The translations under genes were made by a program, and so were the position numbers. A stretch of 64,000 nucleotides of DNA from Levilactobacillus brevis ATCC 14869 = DSM 20054 (GTDB lineage: Bacteria > Bacillota > Bacilli > Lactobacillales > Lactobacillaceae), in the NCBI RefSeq assembly GCF_001433855.1, contig NZ_AZCP01000004.1, forward strand, positions 106,104 through 170,103, given 5' to 3'. Shown here piece by piece: positions 45,598-54,613 of the stretch (its first letter is position 1; the number at the start of each line of letters is the position of its first letter). The notes under the pieces are model-generated. The model saw nothing but the letters and a program-made list of their open reading frames with translations, was not told where the DNA came from and ran no database searches.

Positions 45598-45645
45598 CAA
45601 AAGGCAGCTGGCGAGCATTAGCCACCTTTTGCCCCCCTCTTTTTT
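45598..45645 (+). terminator. Second terminator-like hairpin
   Basis: CAAAAGG..CCTTTTG with inner GCTGGC/GCCA and a run of T after CCCCCCTC. Confidence 0.5.
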
Positions 45646-45722
45646 GAACGCCAATTTTGAATACATCGCCAGTTACGGTACGACCATGTTTGCCAATTAG
45701 GAAGTTTTTCTTTTATATATAA

Positions 45723-45745
45723 CACATGTGACATATAATATATGT
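45723..45745. promoter_or_regulatory. Two adjacent palindromes before the cadD-like gene
   Basis: CACATGTG (45723-45730) is followed directly by the 15-bp palindrome ACATATAATATATGT (45731-45745), which contains a TATAAT. Position and symmetry fit an operator over the promoter, perhaps for a metal-responsive repressor. Confidence 0.55.
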
Positions 45746-45771
45746 ATTGACCTGATAAGGAAGTGATAACG

Positions 45772-46338
45772 GTGCACTATGGTATTTTATTATTAACGTT
45801 TTTAAGCGTTAACTTGGATTTCTTTTTCATGCTGATCTTCTTACTCAGACGGTATCCAGTGATCAAAGTTATGTGGGGGTACCTGCTGGGAAATTGGGTC
45901 TTGCTGATTTTAAGCTACCTGCTTGGCAAGGCACTGCTACTAGTTTTGCCAGAATGGTTACTGGGGATTTTGGGTTTCCTGCCGATCTATATGGCCTTCC
46001 ATGATGAAGACGATGAAGATGGGCATAAAACCAGTCAGTCGCCAGTGTGGAGCGTTCTGGTCACGTACCTTTCCGTTTGTTCGGGCTGCAATCTAGCAAT
46101 CTTCTTGCCGGTGTTGGTAGGTGAAACGTTGCCACATTTTATGCTTGCATTGGGATTTATTAGTCTATTAACGGTGGGGGCCGTCCTGCTGGTTAAAGGC
46201 GTGGCTCAGGTTCCAGCGGTGGAGACACTCATGGCGCAGCGCGGTGAGCAGCTGATGAAACTGTGTTATGTGTTGATCGGCCTCTATGTTTTTTGGGACA
46301 GTGGCTTAATCAGCCATTTGTTCGGTTATTTGCCGTAA
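45772..46338 (+). CDS. CadD family metal transporter
   Basis: Membrane protein of 188 residues with five predicted helices and an acidic cytoplasmic loop (FHDEDDEDGHK). CadD relatives give cadmium resistance by export or sequestration. GTG 45763 lies in the ribosome site AAGGAAGTG, so GTG 45772 is chosen. Neighbours include a DtxR-like regulator and MntH, so a metal role is likely. Confidence 0.85.
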   Translation: MHYGILLLTFLSVNLDFFFMLIFLLRRYPVIKVMWGYLLGNWVLLILSYLLGKALLLVLPEWLLGILGFLPIYMAFHDEDDEDGHKTSQSPVWSVLVTYLSVCSGCNLAIFLPVLVGETLPHFMLALGFISLLTVGAVLLVKGVAQVPAVETLMAQRGEQLMKLCYVLIGLYVFWDSGLISHLFGYLP

Positions 46339-46341
46339 TAG

Positions 46342-46375
46342 AAAAGCCAACCGCATTAATTGGTTGGCTTTTTTT
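46342..46375. terminator. Bidirectional terminator overlapping a stop codon
   Basis: AAGCCAACC/GGTTGGCTT stem with seven T; its loop contains the stop codon of the DtxR-like gene. Confidence 0.88.
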
Positions 46376-47006
46376 GAACATATAGGTAATCGGCTGCTGA
46401 TAAGTTGACGATTATTTCTTCGTGGGCCGTGGTTTCCAAGTAGAGAAAATTCAGGTCTTCATCGCGACGAAGCAACCAAAGAGGCTGGTTAATTGTGAGG
46501 TGACAGTGTTGAAAATAAGCCACCAGACTGGGCGTTTCTAAATAGCTGACCAGCTTGGTTGGGGTGCGATCACTTAGCTGGCTAAGGGGCATGACGGTAG
46601 CGTCATTGAGTAGATCAGTCGTCATATCCCCGCCAAAAGGACTTTGCTGAGGATGGTCCAGAAAGGTCGCTAGGGCGGTTACAGTTGGTGGTTCCAAAGT
46701 GTCAGCCATTTGCCACGCCTGTTCGGGAATTTGGCTTAAAGGTAGGTGCAAGTGCTGGGCTAAGAAGACCTCACAGAGGCGGTATTTATAAAGCAAGCGC
46801 GTCGCTAATTCTCGGCCTTGGTCGGTTAGCGTCACGCCGGTGTAGCGGTGACGATTAACCAGGCCACACTTTTGAAGTTGGCGCGTCATCTCGGTGACGG
46901 TGGCTGGCGAGACGTTAGCGAAGGCTATAATCTGTTTGTTACTCACCCGTGGTCGGGCAAAATTACATTCAGCAATGATTTTAAGATATGTATGGTGATT
47001 TAACAT
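46356..47006 (-). CDS. DtxR/MntR-family regulator with altered metal site
   Basis: Protein of 216 residues with winged helix (VSNKQIIAFANVSPATVTEM, LTDQGRELA), dimerisation domain and a C-terminal FeoA/SH3-like domain (YLETPSLVAYF..YLYVQKK). When laid over MntR from memory, the ligands D8, E11, H77, E99, E102 and H103 fall on T, K, Y, W, A and D, so the classical Mn/Fe site seems lost. ATG 47006 follows GGGGGGAGTG; an in-frame extension to 47051 lies in the terminator. Confidence 0.83.
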   Translation of the reverse strand: MLNHHTYLKIIAECNFARPRVSNKQIIAFANVSPATVTEMTRQLQKCGLVNRHRYTGVTLTDQGRELATRLLYKYRLCEVFLAQHLHLPLSQIPEQAWQMADTLEPPTVTALATFLDHPQQSPFGGDMTTDLLNDATVMPLSQLSDRTPTKLVSYLETPSLVAYFQHCHLTINQPLWLLRRDEDLNFLYLETTAHEEIIVNLSAADYLYVQKKPTN

Positions 47007-47037
47007 GGTGGTCACTCCCCCCAGAGCTAATGATGTT

Positions 47038-47090
47038 AAAAGCCCCACCAAACCGTCGCTAACGGGAGCGCTGGTTTGGTGGGGCTTTTA
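47038..47090 (-). terminator. Terminator between usp and the DtxR-like gene
   Basis: Perfect 17-bp stem AAAAGCCCCACCAAACC/GGTTTGGTGGGGCTTTT. Confidence 0.92.
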
Positions 47091-47092
47091 GC

Positions 47093-47530
47093 CTAACGGA
47101 CGACGAGAACGGAAATTGGCGCGTACTTCGCCATGTAAGCGGCCTGACTTCCCAGATACTTTTTGGGTCCTTTTTTGGCCAGCGAGCCGACAATGAGGAC
47201 TTCGGGTTTGATACTTGGAATGACCGTGTTCACGATCTCCTTACCAGGATCGCCCTCGGCAATAACGGGGAAGACGTTCTCAACGCCTGCTTCATGCGCC
47301 TGTTGGACGTATTCGTTGACGTGTTCGACTAATTGGGCACGTTCACCGTGAATAAAGTCCTTACTCAGGGCTTCATAGACACTGCGGTCATCGCTTTCCA
47401 AAACGGAAACAATGTAGAGTTCCGCGTCTTCTAAGCGGGCCCGCTTAATCGCATACTTGAAGGCCAACTGTGAATCAGCCGAGTCATCGACCCCCACGAG
47501 GATTTTGGTAAAAATCTTCTTTTCAGTCAT
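47093..47530 (-). CDS. Universal stress protein UspA family
   Basis: Protein of 145 residues; ILVGVDDSADSQLAF at the N-terminus and VGSLAKKGPKKYLGSQA at the ATP site. A frame is open to 47587, but AAAGGAG lies just before ATG 47530. Its leader (47531-47640) is structured. Probably a stress ATP-binding protein. Confidence 0.9.
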   Translation of the reverse strand: MTEKKIFTKILVGVDDSADSQLAFKYAIKRARLEDAELYIVSVLESDDRSVYEALSKDFIHGERAQLVEHVNEYVQQAHEAGVENVFPVIAEGDPGKEIVNTVIPSIKPEVLIVGSLAKKGPKKYLGSQAAYMAKYAPISVLVVR

Positions 47531-47850
47531 AGATGGAGACACTCCTTTCGTATAGAAGCTGGGACGTGCACTTACTTGGCAGACCAAGCTTCAGGCGGTT
47601 TAGACAATCGCTGCAAGTTAAACCGTCTTCTTTTTTAATTTCTCACTCCTAACGAAACAAGTCAAGCAAAATCCGTCTTCTTAAATAAAATTGTTCGGCC
47701 ATAGTGGGATAAATTCGATTTTTTGCAAAAAATATTAAGGGACACAGAACTTTAATATTTAAATTTCATTAGCTGCCTAAGTCCTTGATATTACTGAGTT
47801 ATAGTCAGATGATAAAAATTTTTGGAAGCAATTTTTTTGCTTAAATAATG
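47531..47850. other. Structured leader of usp and divergent region to mntH
   Basis: On the minus strand the leader has a GACGGTTTA..TAAACCGCC stem (47594-47628) and a CTTGG-4-CCAAG hairpin near 47577-47590; its promoter may be TTGACT-17-GAAATT near 47640-47672. Further on are a 16-bp perfect palindrome ATTTTTTGCAAAAAAT (47718-47733) and AAGCAA-5-TTGCTT (about 47824-47840). No gene is visible. Confidence 0.5.
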
Positions 47851-47942
47851 GCTAAATAAACTTTTGTATGCCTAAAAAGTATTTTAAAATCATAAATTTT
47901 AATGTACAATGGGTCATGGATTTAAGGAAGGGAGTCTTAAAA

Positions 47943-49517
47943 TTGAGTGATAATGTTCAAAAGAAACACAAATTAATCTCCTATGCCAACGGGCGTTCGT
48001 TGGAGGAGATTAACGGTAGTGTGGCAGTTCCCAAAAATATCAGCTTCTGGAAAGCGTTGTTTATGTATTCCGGTCCGGGTGCCCTGGTAGCGGTGGGGTA
48101 TATGGACCCAGGTAACTGGTCCACGTCAATTACTGGAGGCCAGAATTTCCAGTACTTACTAATGTCCATTATCTTGATTTCAAGTTTGATCGCGATGTTA
48201 TTACAATACATGGCGGCTAAACTTGGGATCGTGAGTCAAATGGACTTGGCCCAGGCCATCCGTGCCCGAACCAGTAAATCATTGGGGATTGTGTTATGGA
48301 TTATGACAGAGTTTGCGATTATGGCGACGGATATTGCCGAAGTCATTGGGGCAGCGATTGCGCTGTATCTGCTATTCCATATTCCGTTAGTGATTGCGGT
48401 TTTCATTACAGTATTTGATGTCTTGCTATTATTGTTGCTAACGAAGATTGGTTTCCGTAAGATTGAAGCCATTGTGGTCTGCTTGATTTTAGTTATTTTG
48501 GTCGTCTTTGCTTACCAAGTTGCTTTGTCTAATCCTGATTGGGGTGGTGTTTTTGCCGGCTTGATTCCGAGCCCGAAGACGATTGCCTCAACTCCTCAAA
48601 TCGGTGGTCAAACGCCAATTACTGGGGCACTTGGGATTATCGGGGCCACGGTAATGCCACATAATTTATATTTGCATTCGGCAATCTCGCAGACGCGGCA
48701 AATCAATCATGATGATGAGGAAGACGTTGCCCGGACGGTTCGGTTCTCCAGCTGGGATTCTAACATTCAGTTGACTTTGGCCTTCTTTGTTAACGCCTTG
48801 CTATTAATCATGGGAGTGGCCGTCTTCAAGAGTGGTGCGGTTAAAGATCCATCGTTCTTCGGCTTATTCCAGGCCCTATCTGATACCAATACCATGAGTA
48901 ATGGGGTGTTGGCCGGCGTTGCTAAGACGGGAGCCTTATCAACCTTGTTTGCGGTCGCTCTATTAGCTTCGGGTCAAAATTCCACGATTACTGGAACGTT
49001 GACGGGTCAAGTTATCATGGAAGGTTTTGTTCACATGCGGATGCCACTTTGGTTACGGCGGTTGGTTACGCGATTAATCTCGGTTATTCCCGTCTTGATC
49101 TGTGTCATGATGACCAGTGGTAAGAGTGCGATTGATGAACATACCGCGTTAAATGATTTGATGAATAACTCGCAAGTCTTCTTAGCCTTCGCGTTGCCAT
49201 TCTCGATGCTACCGTTATTGATGATGACGGATAGCAAGTTGGAAATGGGCGAGCGGTTTAAGAATTCGGCTTGGGTGAAGTGGCTCGGGTGGCTTTCCGT
49301 CTTGACTTTGACCGGGTTGAACTTGTATAACATGCCAGCCTCGATTCAAGGTTTTTACGGCGATGGGATCACGGCTAGTGAAACAATGACCGCCGACGTG
49401 ATTGCCTGGGTTCTGAATGCAGCGATTATTGCGCTGCTAGTCTGGACGATCTATGAATTACGTAAGGGAAATCGGCGGCTAGCACAAGCTGTCGCAGCTG
49501 ATGGAAAAACTAATTAA
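47943..49517 (+). CDS. mntH: NRAMP manganese transporter
   Basis: Proton-coupled divalent metal importer of 524 residues. The metal site motifs are GYMDPGNWST in helix 1 and MPHNLYLHS in helix 6. The frame opens at 47868, upstream of the likely -10 TACAAT near 47903; TTG 47943 behind GGAAGGGAG is the better start. Manganese is inferred from the family and from the high Mn demand of lactobacilli. Confidence 0.94.
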   Translation: MSDNVQKKHKLISYANGRSLEEINGSVAVPKNISFWKALFMYSGPGALVAVGYMDPGNWSTSITGGQNFQYLLMSIILISSLIAMLLQYMAAKLGIVSQMDLAQAIRARTSKSLGIVLWIMTEFAIMATDIAEVIGAAIALYLLFHIPLVIAVFITVFDVLLLLLLTKIGFRKIEAIVVCLILVILVVFAYQVALSNPDWGGVFAGLIPSPKTIASTPQIGGQTPITGALGIIGATVMPHNLYLHSAISQTRQINHDDEEDVARTVRFSSWDSNIQLTLAFFVNALLLIMGVAVFKSGAVKDPSFFGLFQALSDTNTMSNGVLAGVAKTGALSTLFAVALLASGQNSTITGTLTGQVIMEGFVHMRMPLWLRRLVTRLISVIPVLICVMMTSGKSAIDEHTALNDLMNNSQVFLAFALPFSMLPLLMMTDSKLEMGERFKNSAWVKWLGWLSVLTLTGLNLYNMPASIQGFYGDGITASETMTADVIAWVLNAAIIALLVWTIYELRKGNRRLAQAVAADGKTN

Positions 49518-49534
49518 ATAGGTAAGATTAAGGC

Positions 49535-49569
49535 AAAAGGACTGTCGCGGCTGGCGACAGTCCTTTTTG
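49535..49569 (+). terminator. Terminator after mntH
   Basis: Perfect 12-bp stem AAAAGGACTGTCG/CGACAGTCCTTTTT. Confidence 0.9.
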
Positions 49570-49650
49570 TCGTTAAGTAAGAAAGCGATGGACGGTAATT
49601 TGGTGGATTAAGTAATAATCCTAAAAAATGATTGCACTGATTTAAAAATA

Positions 49651-49679
49651 TGGACAGTCTTAGTCGACCCTGCTATAAT
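49651..49679 (+). promoter_or_regulatory. Promoter of the WxL protein gene
   Basis: TGGACA-17-TATAAT with TGC before the -10, start near 49686. Confidence 0.85.
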
Positions 49680-49685
49680 ATTGAA

Positions 49686-49812
49686 TGCATAAAGTTGAGA
49701 TAGTAAAATAGCCAAACTCTGTGGGGAAAGCAAACACCGTATGATTGGCTTAATACCGCGGCCTACAGCCGAACAGCAAAATTGACTTACGCGTTAGAAA
49801 AGGGGAAATAAC
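49686..49812 (+). promoter_or_regulatory. 127-nt structured leader of the WxL gene
   Basis: Contains AGCCAA/TTGGCT pairing around an A-rich core with GGGGAAAGCAAACACC, and a CGGC-5-GCCG hairpin, then ACAGCCGAACAGC. The mix of A-rich core and GCC stems recalls c-di-GMP (GEMM) riboswitches but the invariant GACGCAAAGCC block is missing. No terminator is seen, so control, if any, would act on translation. Confidence 0.4.
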
Positions 49813-51981
49813 GTGACTTTTAAGAAAAACAGAAGACGTTTATACATGTTAATGATGATAACTGTTATCTTGGTCAGTGGTTGGCTGATGTTGAAACCAC
49901 AGCCAGCGTATGCGGTTGATACAGATGGTGGTCTAGCTAAGGGACTGGCTAAGGTGCCCCAAGGGTTACCGCTATCCAAGTATTTTACTATAGGAACTAA
50001 TTCGGCTAAACAAGTAAAAGTGATGGCGCCCACGGGTGGTTCGGCCGTCAATACCGAGGTCGTGAAGCTAACAGATGGCGGTGATCAAAGTGCCTCTATT
50101 TGGTCGAATGATGATTTTGACTTTAATTTGAACGCAGACCAAACGGCGTCAATGTGGTTATACTTTGGTACCAAGGGCGGAACAACGGCGACGGCCAATA
50201 GTGCCGGCGATGGCATGGCCTTTGTTTTACAAAATGGGAGTACGTCTGTAACGCCAGATTATGGGACCGTTAGTGCCGGTGAGACGCTGGGTGTTTGGGG
50301 TGTCGATACAGCTGGAACCAATAACCTACCAGCAACAGTGTCGGGCAAGGCAATTCCTAACAGTTGGGCGCTGGAGTTTGATACGTACTTGAATAATACG
50401 ACGACTTTTGATGGAACGGGACAGGCCAGTTCTTTTGATGCAGACACCAGTGGTGGCACGTTAGCCAATCCCCATATTGCCTCTAATTATCCGGGGGACG
50501 CTGGTAGTTACACGATGCAAAAGAAATCAAATGGGGCGATCTTTTTTCCGAAAACTAGATATTATGCGACGTTAAATCATAAGGGGGTACTTCAGGGGTC
50601 CGATTTCCGTTATCTGGCTGATGGTAATTGGCATCATTTGACGATTCATTATAATCACACAACCAAGGCCATGACGTACACTTTCAATGATAAAAATCCG
50701 GATACCGGAGTGTCGCAGACTGGCCAATCAGCAACGGTTACCTTAGATCCGACCAAATTTAAGTCAAGTACGGGTAAGCTGCGGTGGGGATTTACGAGCT
50801 CAACGGGATATTACTGGGAACCTAACTTGGTCGCTTTTGAAAAGATTCCGGACCTCGTGAATGCTGATGCTACAGTGACCATGACCGATGTAACGAAAAA
50901 TAAACCAATTAATGCGGGAGACACCATTAATGGTAATGATCACGTAAAATTGGCGTATCAATTAGACTATAAGAGCGGTAGCACCGATTGGGAAGATATT
51001 GTCGCGGATCTTGACTTGCCAACGGGACTAACCTACCAGTCGGCGAAGATTGATTACACTACCGGAGCGAGTGAAACGGTCGACCTATCCGGTTTATCCG
51101 GTCAGGAACTGTCTCATAAATTGGGACACGCACTCAATGAAGGAAACCATCAGGCGGTGCTGACACTAACGGGGACGGCAAATAATGAAACAACTTCTGT
51201 GGATAATGCAACTAGTCAATTTCGGGGCACCCAAGCAGTAGTGCAGGCCACGACCAATAACTTTGAGATTAAGCAGGCTGACCTGAAATTAACGCCAACA
51301 AGTGATAGTCAAGGTGTTAGTAGTGGGCAGGATGCGAAGGTGACAGGGATCATTAGTGCGGCTAATAAGACGTTGGTGAACAATGAGTTAACGGTTCACG
51401 CCACGCTTAACGGTACAGCCTTAGCGGATACGAAGTTGACGGGAAATGGTAGTGATGGGGCCTTCACCATAACTGTACCTGCGGCTAAGTTAAATAACGG
51501 CGCGAATACATTGGCCTTATCAGCGTCTGACGCGGATGGGGTGACGTCGAATGAAGCAACTGTGATCTTAACGGTTGGTAGTCTACAGTTTACTCAGGTC
51601 AGTGGGGATGCCATATTTAGTGGCGAACTCACGGGACAAACAATGGCGTACCAGCGCAACGGTAATCTTGATATTCAGATTTCAGATACCCGACGTAAGG
51701 GAGCGGAGTGGCAGTTGCTGGTTAGTACCACGCCCCTAACCGATCAGACAGGCAAGGATTTGGCAGGCAACTTAATTTACGTGAGTGATAATCAGACACT
51801 GACGTTGAGTAGTGCAGGGCAAGCCGTTCTTACCCATGTCAATACGGGAAGTAATATCAAGACAGATGTGACTAGCGACTGGACGGCTAATCAGGGACTC
51901 TTACTGCAAACGAGAAGTGATGCGACTCCTGGCCAATATACGGGCGAGGTTACGTGGACGCTACAAAACACGGTTGAATAA
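49813..51981 (+). CDS. WxL-domain surface protein with L-type lectin domain
   Basis: Secreted protein of 722 residues. Signal peptide 1-35 (cleavage after AYA), L-type lectin domain about 45-290 (including SWALEFDTYLN), Ig-like/DUF11-type repeats to about 590, and a C-terminal WxL domain with WQL near 632 and the final YTGEVTWTL. WxL domains bind peptidoglycan without covalent linkage. Start GTG 49813 after AAAAGGGGAA. No partner WxL operon (LPXTG or DUF916 genes) is adjacent. Confidence 0.9.
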   Translation: MTFKKNRRRLYMLMMITVILVSGWLMLKPQPAYAVDTDGGLAKGLAKVPQGLPLSKYFTIGTNSAKQVKVMAPTGGSAVNTEVVKLTDGGDQSASIWSNDDFDFNLNADQTASMWLYFGTKGGTTATANSAGDGMAFVLQNGSTSVTPDYGTVSAGETLGVWGVDTAGTNNLPATVSGKAIPNSWALEFDTYLNNTTTFDGTGQASSFDADTSGGTLANPHIASNYPGDAGSYTMQKKSNGAIFFPKTRYYATLNHKGVLQGSDFRYLADGNWHHLTIHYNHTTKAMTYTFNDKNPDTGVSQTGQSATVTLDPTKFKSSTGKLRWGFTSSTGYYWEPNLVAFEKIPDLVNADATVTMTDVTKNKPINAGDTINGNDHVKLAYQLDYKSGSTDWEDIVADLDLPTGLTYQSAKIDYTTGASETVDLSGLSGQELSHKLGHALNEGNHQAVLTLTGTANNETTSVDNATSQFRGTQAVVQATTNNFEIKQADLKLTPTSDSQGVSSGQDAKVTGIISAANKTLVNNELTVHATLNGTALADTKLTGNGSDGAFTITVPAAKLNNGANTLALSASDADGVTSNEATVILTVGSLQFTQVSGDAIFSGELTGQTMAYQRNGNLDIQISDTRRKGAEWQLLVSTTPLTDQTGKDLAGNLIYVSDNQTLTLSSAGQAVLTHVNTGSNIKTDVTSDWTANQGLLLQTRSDATPGQYTGEVTWTLQNTVE

Positions 51982-51989
51982 TCTGATAG

Positions 51990-52042
51990 TATCAAAAAGC
52001 ACAGTCAAAACGGCTAGTTCCGTTAGACTGTGCTTTTTGATA
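51990..52042. terminator. Bidirectional terminator
   Basis: Perfect 17-bp stem TATCAAAAAGCACAGTC/GACTGTGCTTTTTGATA between convergent genes, ending next to the guaC stop. Confidence 0.92.
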
Positions 52043-53029
52043 TCAATAATTATCGCCATTTAGAATGGAGCTTTTAACAATGACGTAATCCACCGTGCGA
52101 ATGTCCAGCAGATTGCGGCCACCGGCATAGGAAATGGCAGATTGTAAATCCTCTTCCATCGCGGTGAGCGTCTGGTCGATGTCCCCACGGTAAGGTACCA
52201 ACATTTGCTTACCTTCAACGTTGCGGTAGGCGCCCTTTTGTTTTTCAGAAGCGGACCCCCAGTATTGTTTGAAAGTCCGACCGTCAATCGTTAGTAGACT
52301 ACCGGGTGACTGTTCGTGACCAGCTAACATGGAGCCAATCATGACCATGTTGGCACCGAAGCGAATGGACTTGGCAATGTCGCCGTTGTAGCGAATCCCG
52401 CCATCAGCGACAATCGGTTTCCGGGCAGCCTTGGCGCACAAGCGCACGGCCGCTAACTGCCACCCCCCGGTACCGAATCCAGTTTTAAGCTTGGTAATGC
52501 AAGCTTTACCGGGGCCAATCCCGACCTTAGTGGCATCGGCGCCGGCATTTTCCAATTCACGAACGGCTTCCGGTGTGCCCACATTGCCGGCAATTACAAA
52601 GCTATTCGGTAATTGCTGCTTAATATGGTGAATCATCCGAATTACGGCGTCGCTGTGACCGTGGGCAATGTCAATCGTGATGTATTCAGGCGTTAAGCCG
52701 GCCGTAGCCAGTTCATCGATGAAGGCAACTTCTTCGGGTTTGACGCCCACACTAATGGACGCAAAGAGTGACTTGGCTTGCATCCGTTCAATGAAGCCCC
52801 GGCGATCCTTGGGCTGAAAACGATGCATAACGTAGAAATAATCGTGTTCAGCTAACCAGATCGCTAATGGTTCATTGATGACGGTTTCCATGTTAGCGGG
52901 AACCACGGGGATCTTAAAGTGCCGGGGGCCGAATTCAATACTGGTATCGGCTTCACTGCGGCTATCAATGATACATTTGTTGGGAACGAGTTGAATATCT
53001 TCATAATCAAATACTTCAGCAGGGTGCAT
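52043..53029 (-). CDS. guaC: GMP reductase
   Basis: Reduces GMP to IMP with NADPH; 328 residues, a TIM barrel without CBS domains, so not IMP dehydrogenase. The catalytic loop is [21 protein letters not shown] with Cys as nucleophile, and the flap is [13 protein letters not shown] 53029 follows GAAAGAGTGA; a TTG 6 bp further up is in frame. It is 25 bp after purA in one unit. Confidence 0.93.
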   Translation of the reverse strand: MHPAEVFDYEDIQLVPNKCIIDSRSEADTSIEFGPRHFKIPVVPANMETVINEPLAIWLAEHDYFYVMHRFQPKDRRGFIERMQAKSLFASISVGVKPEEVAFIDELATAGLTPEYITIDIAHGHSDAVIRMIHHIKQQLPNSFVIAGNVGTPEAVRELENAGADATKVGIGPGKACITKLKTGFGTGGWQLAAVRLCAKAARKPIVADGGIRYNGDIAKSIRFGANMVMIGSMLAGHEQSPGSLLTIDGRTFKQYWGSASEKQKGAYRNVEGKQMLVPYRGDIDQTLTAMEEDLQSAISYAGGRNLLDIRTVDYVIVKSSILNGDNY

Positions 53030-53053
53030 GAGCAATCACTCTTTCATTAAAGT

Positions 53054-54340
53054 TTAGGCGTTCCAGACATCTTGTAAAATATTCGTTTGTTCACGGTCGG
53101 GTCCGACAGATAGGGTGGCAATTTCCACACCGACCAATTCTGCCAGCCGCTTAACGTAGGTTTGGGCATTAGCTGGTAATTCGGCGACTGACCGGCAGTG
53201 GGTGATGTCTTCGTCCCACCCCGGAAGTTCCTCATAAACGGGCTGACATGCGTCAAGGTCCACTAGGCTAGCAGGGTAATGGTAAATGGTCTCACCGTTT
53301 AGCTGGTAAGCCTTGCAGATCTTAACTGTTTTGAGGCCGGTTAAGACATCTAAACAGTTGAGTGATAGGGTCGTCAAGCCAGATACCCGCTTAGCATGCC
53401 GGAGAACCACGCTATCGAACCAACCGATCCGACGTGGTCGTTTAGTAACCGTCCCGTATTCGTGACCCGTTTCGCGGATAGTATCGCCAATTTCGTCAAA
53501 GAGTTCAGTTGGGAATGGACCATCGCCAACCCGAGAAGTATAGGCTTTGCAGACACCGACAACGTGGTCGATCTTAGTTGGTCCGACGCCAGAACCAATG
53601 GTTACGCCACCAGCAACGGGGTTTGAGGACGTGACGAAGGGATACGTTCCGTGGTCAATATCCAACATGACCCCTTGGGCCCCTTCGAAAAGAACATTTT
53701 TGCCGGCATCTAACGCGTCATTGATGACAACGGATGTATCAGTCACGTAGCCCTTGAGCTGTTGCCCTAAAGCGTAGTAAGTTTCAAAAATATCGTCATA
53801 GTTTAGTGGTTCTTCATCATATAGTTTGGTGAGCACCTTGTTTTTTTCAATCAGGTTTTGGTGTAGCTTTTCCGCAAAGATATCGTGGTCCAAGAGATCC
53901 GCTACCCGAATGCCAATTCGTTCGGCCTTATCCATGTAAGCAGGGCCGATTCCTTTATTGGTGGTGCCAATCTTGCTGGCCTTAGCCTTTTCTTGCGCTT
54001 GGTCCAATAAGATATGGTATGGCAAGATAACGTGAGCACGGTCAGAAATCCGTAAATTATCCGTGGCAACGCCATTATCGTGGAGGTAGGTGAGTTCTTC
54101 AATCAGCGATTGCGGATTCAAGACGACCCCGTTACCGATAACACTGGTTTTGTCGGCATAAAAGATACCGGATGGAATTAAGCGTAATTTGAACGTTTGA
54201 CCATTGAAGACAATGGTGTGGCCCGCGTTGTCACCGCCTTGGTAGCGGGCAATGACATCAGCCTTCTCACTTAGAAAATCCGTGATCTTTCCTTTTCCTT
54301 CATCGCCCCATTGACTACCAACTACTACTGTTGATGACAT
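53054..54340 (-). CDS. purA: Adenylosuccinate synthetase
   Basis: Makes adenylosuccinate from IMP, aspartate and GTP; 428 residues. N-terminal [11 protein letters not shown] (GTP loop and catalytic Asp), [10 protein letters not shown] and [13 protein letters not shown] are diagnostic. ATG 54340 after GATGAGGTG is preferred to the in-frame 54379. First of the purA-guaC unit and divergent from purB. Confidence 0.97.
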   Translation of the reverse strand: MSSTVVVGSQWGDEGKGKITDFLSEKADVIARYQGGDNAGHTIVFNGQTFKLRLIPSGIFYADKTSVIGNGVVLNPQSLIEELTYLHDNGVATDNLRISDRAHVILPYHILLDQAQEKAKASKIGTTNKGIGPAYMDKAERIGIRVADLLDHDIFAEKLHQNLIEKNKVLTKLYDEEPLNYDDIFETYYALGQQLKGYVTDTSVVINDALDAGKNVLFEGAQGVMLDIDHGTYPFVTSSNPVAGGVTIGSGVGPTKIDHVVGVCKAYTSRVGDGPFPTELFDEIGDTIRETGHEYGTVTKRPRRIGWFDSVVLRHAKRVSGLTTLSLNCLDVLTGLKTVKICKAYQLNGETIYHYPASLVDLDACQPVYEELPGWDEDITHCRSVAELPANAQTYVKRLAELVGVEIATLSVGPDREQTNILQDVWNA

Positions 54341-54391
54341 TGCAAACACCTCATCGTTTATTATTACTGAGCCGAACACCCAGCAAGAATT

Positions 54392-54436
54392 AGTGTACCA
54401 AGTTCGGAATTAAAAATCAACCTAAAAGCGAACTAT
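54392..54436 (-). promoter_or_regulatory. purA promoter with two PurBoxes
   Basis: Minus strand TTGATT-17-TACACT (54392-54420). PurBox-like AATTCCGAACTTG (minus, 54399-54411) lies in the spacer and AAAAGCGAACTAT (plus, 54424-54436) just upstream; each matches AWWWCCGAACWWT at 12 of 13 positions and they are inverted, as PurR sites are. Confidence 0.75.
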
Positions 54437-54537
54437 TTTTTGAATTAGGCGTCTTAAAGTTCTGATAATTGCGGATAGAAACAAATAAAACCGGAAACTT
54501 ACACCGATATTAATAGCAATTGTGGGATGTTCTATGT

Positions 54538-54587
54538 TATGATATTTACCGGATAATCATGATAAATAACCATTAATGTTCGTTTTT
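54538..54587 (+). promoter_or_regulatory. purB extended -10 and PurBox
   Basis: TGTTATGAT (54535-54543) is an extended -10. The minus-strand AAAAACGAACATT (54575-54587), 12 of 13 to the PurBox, lies in the leader. Confidence 0.6.
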
Positions 54588-54613
54588 TAATGCATAATTA
54601 GGAGGAAATCGTG

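Noticed and set aside
45437-45700. 87-codon frame across two terminators
   Set aside because: Runs through the end of a real gene and both hairpins; no ribosome site.
49740-49800. c-di-GMP (GEMM) riboswitch
   Set aside because: The invariant GACGCAAAGCC block and tetraloop-receptor pair cannot be found; kept only as an unassigned structured leader.
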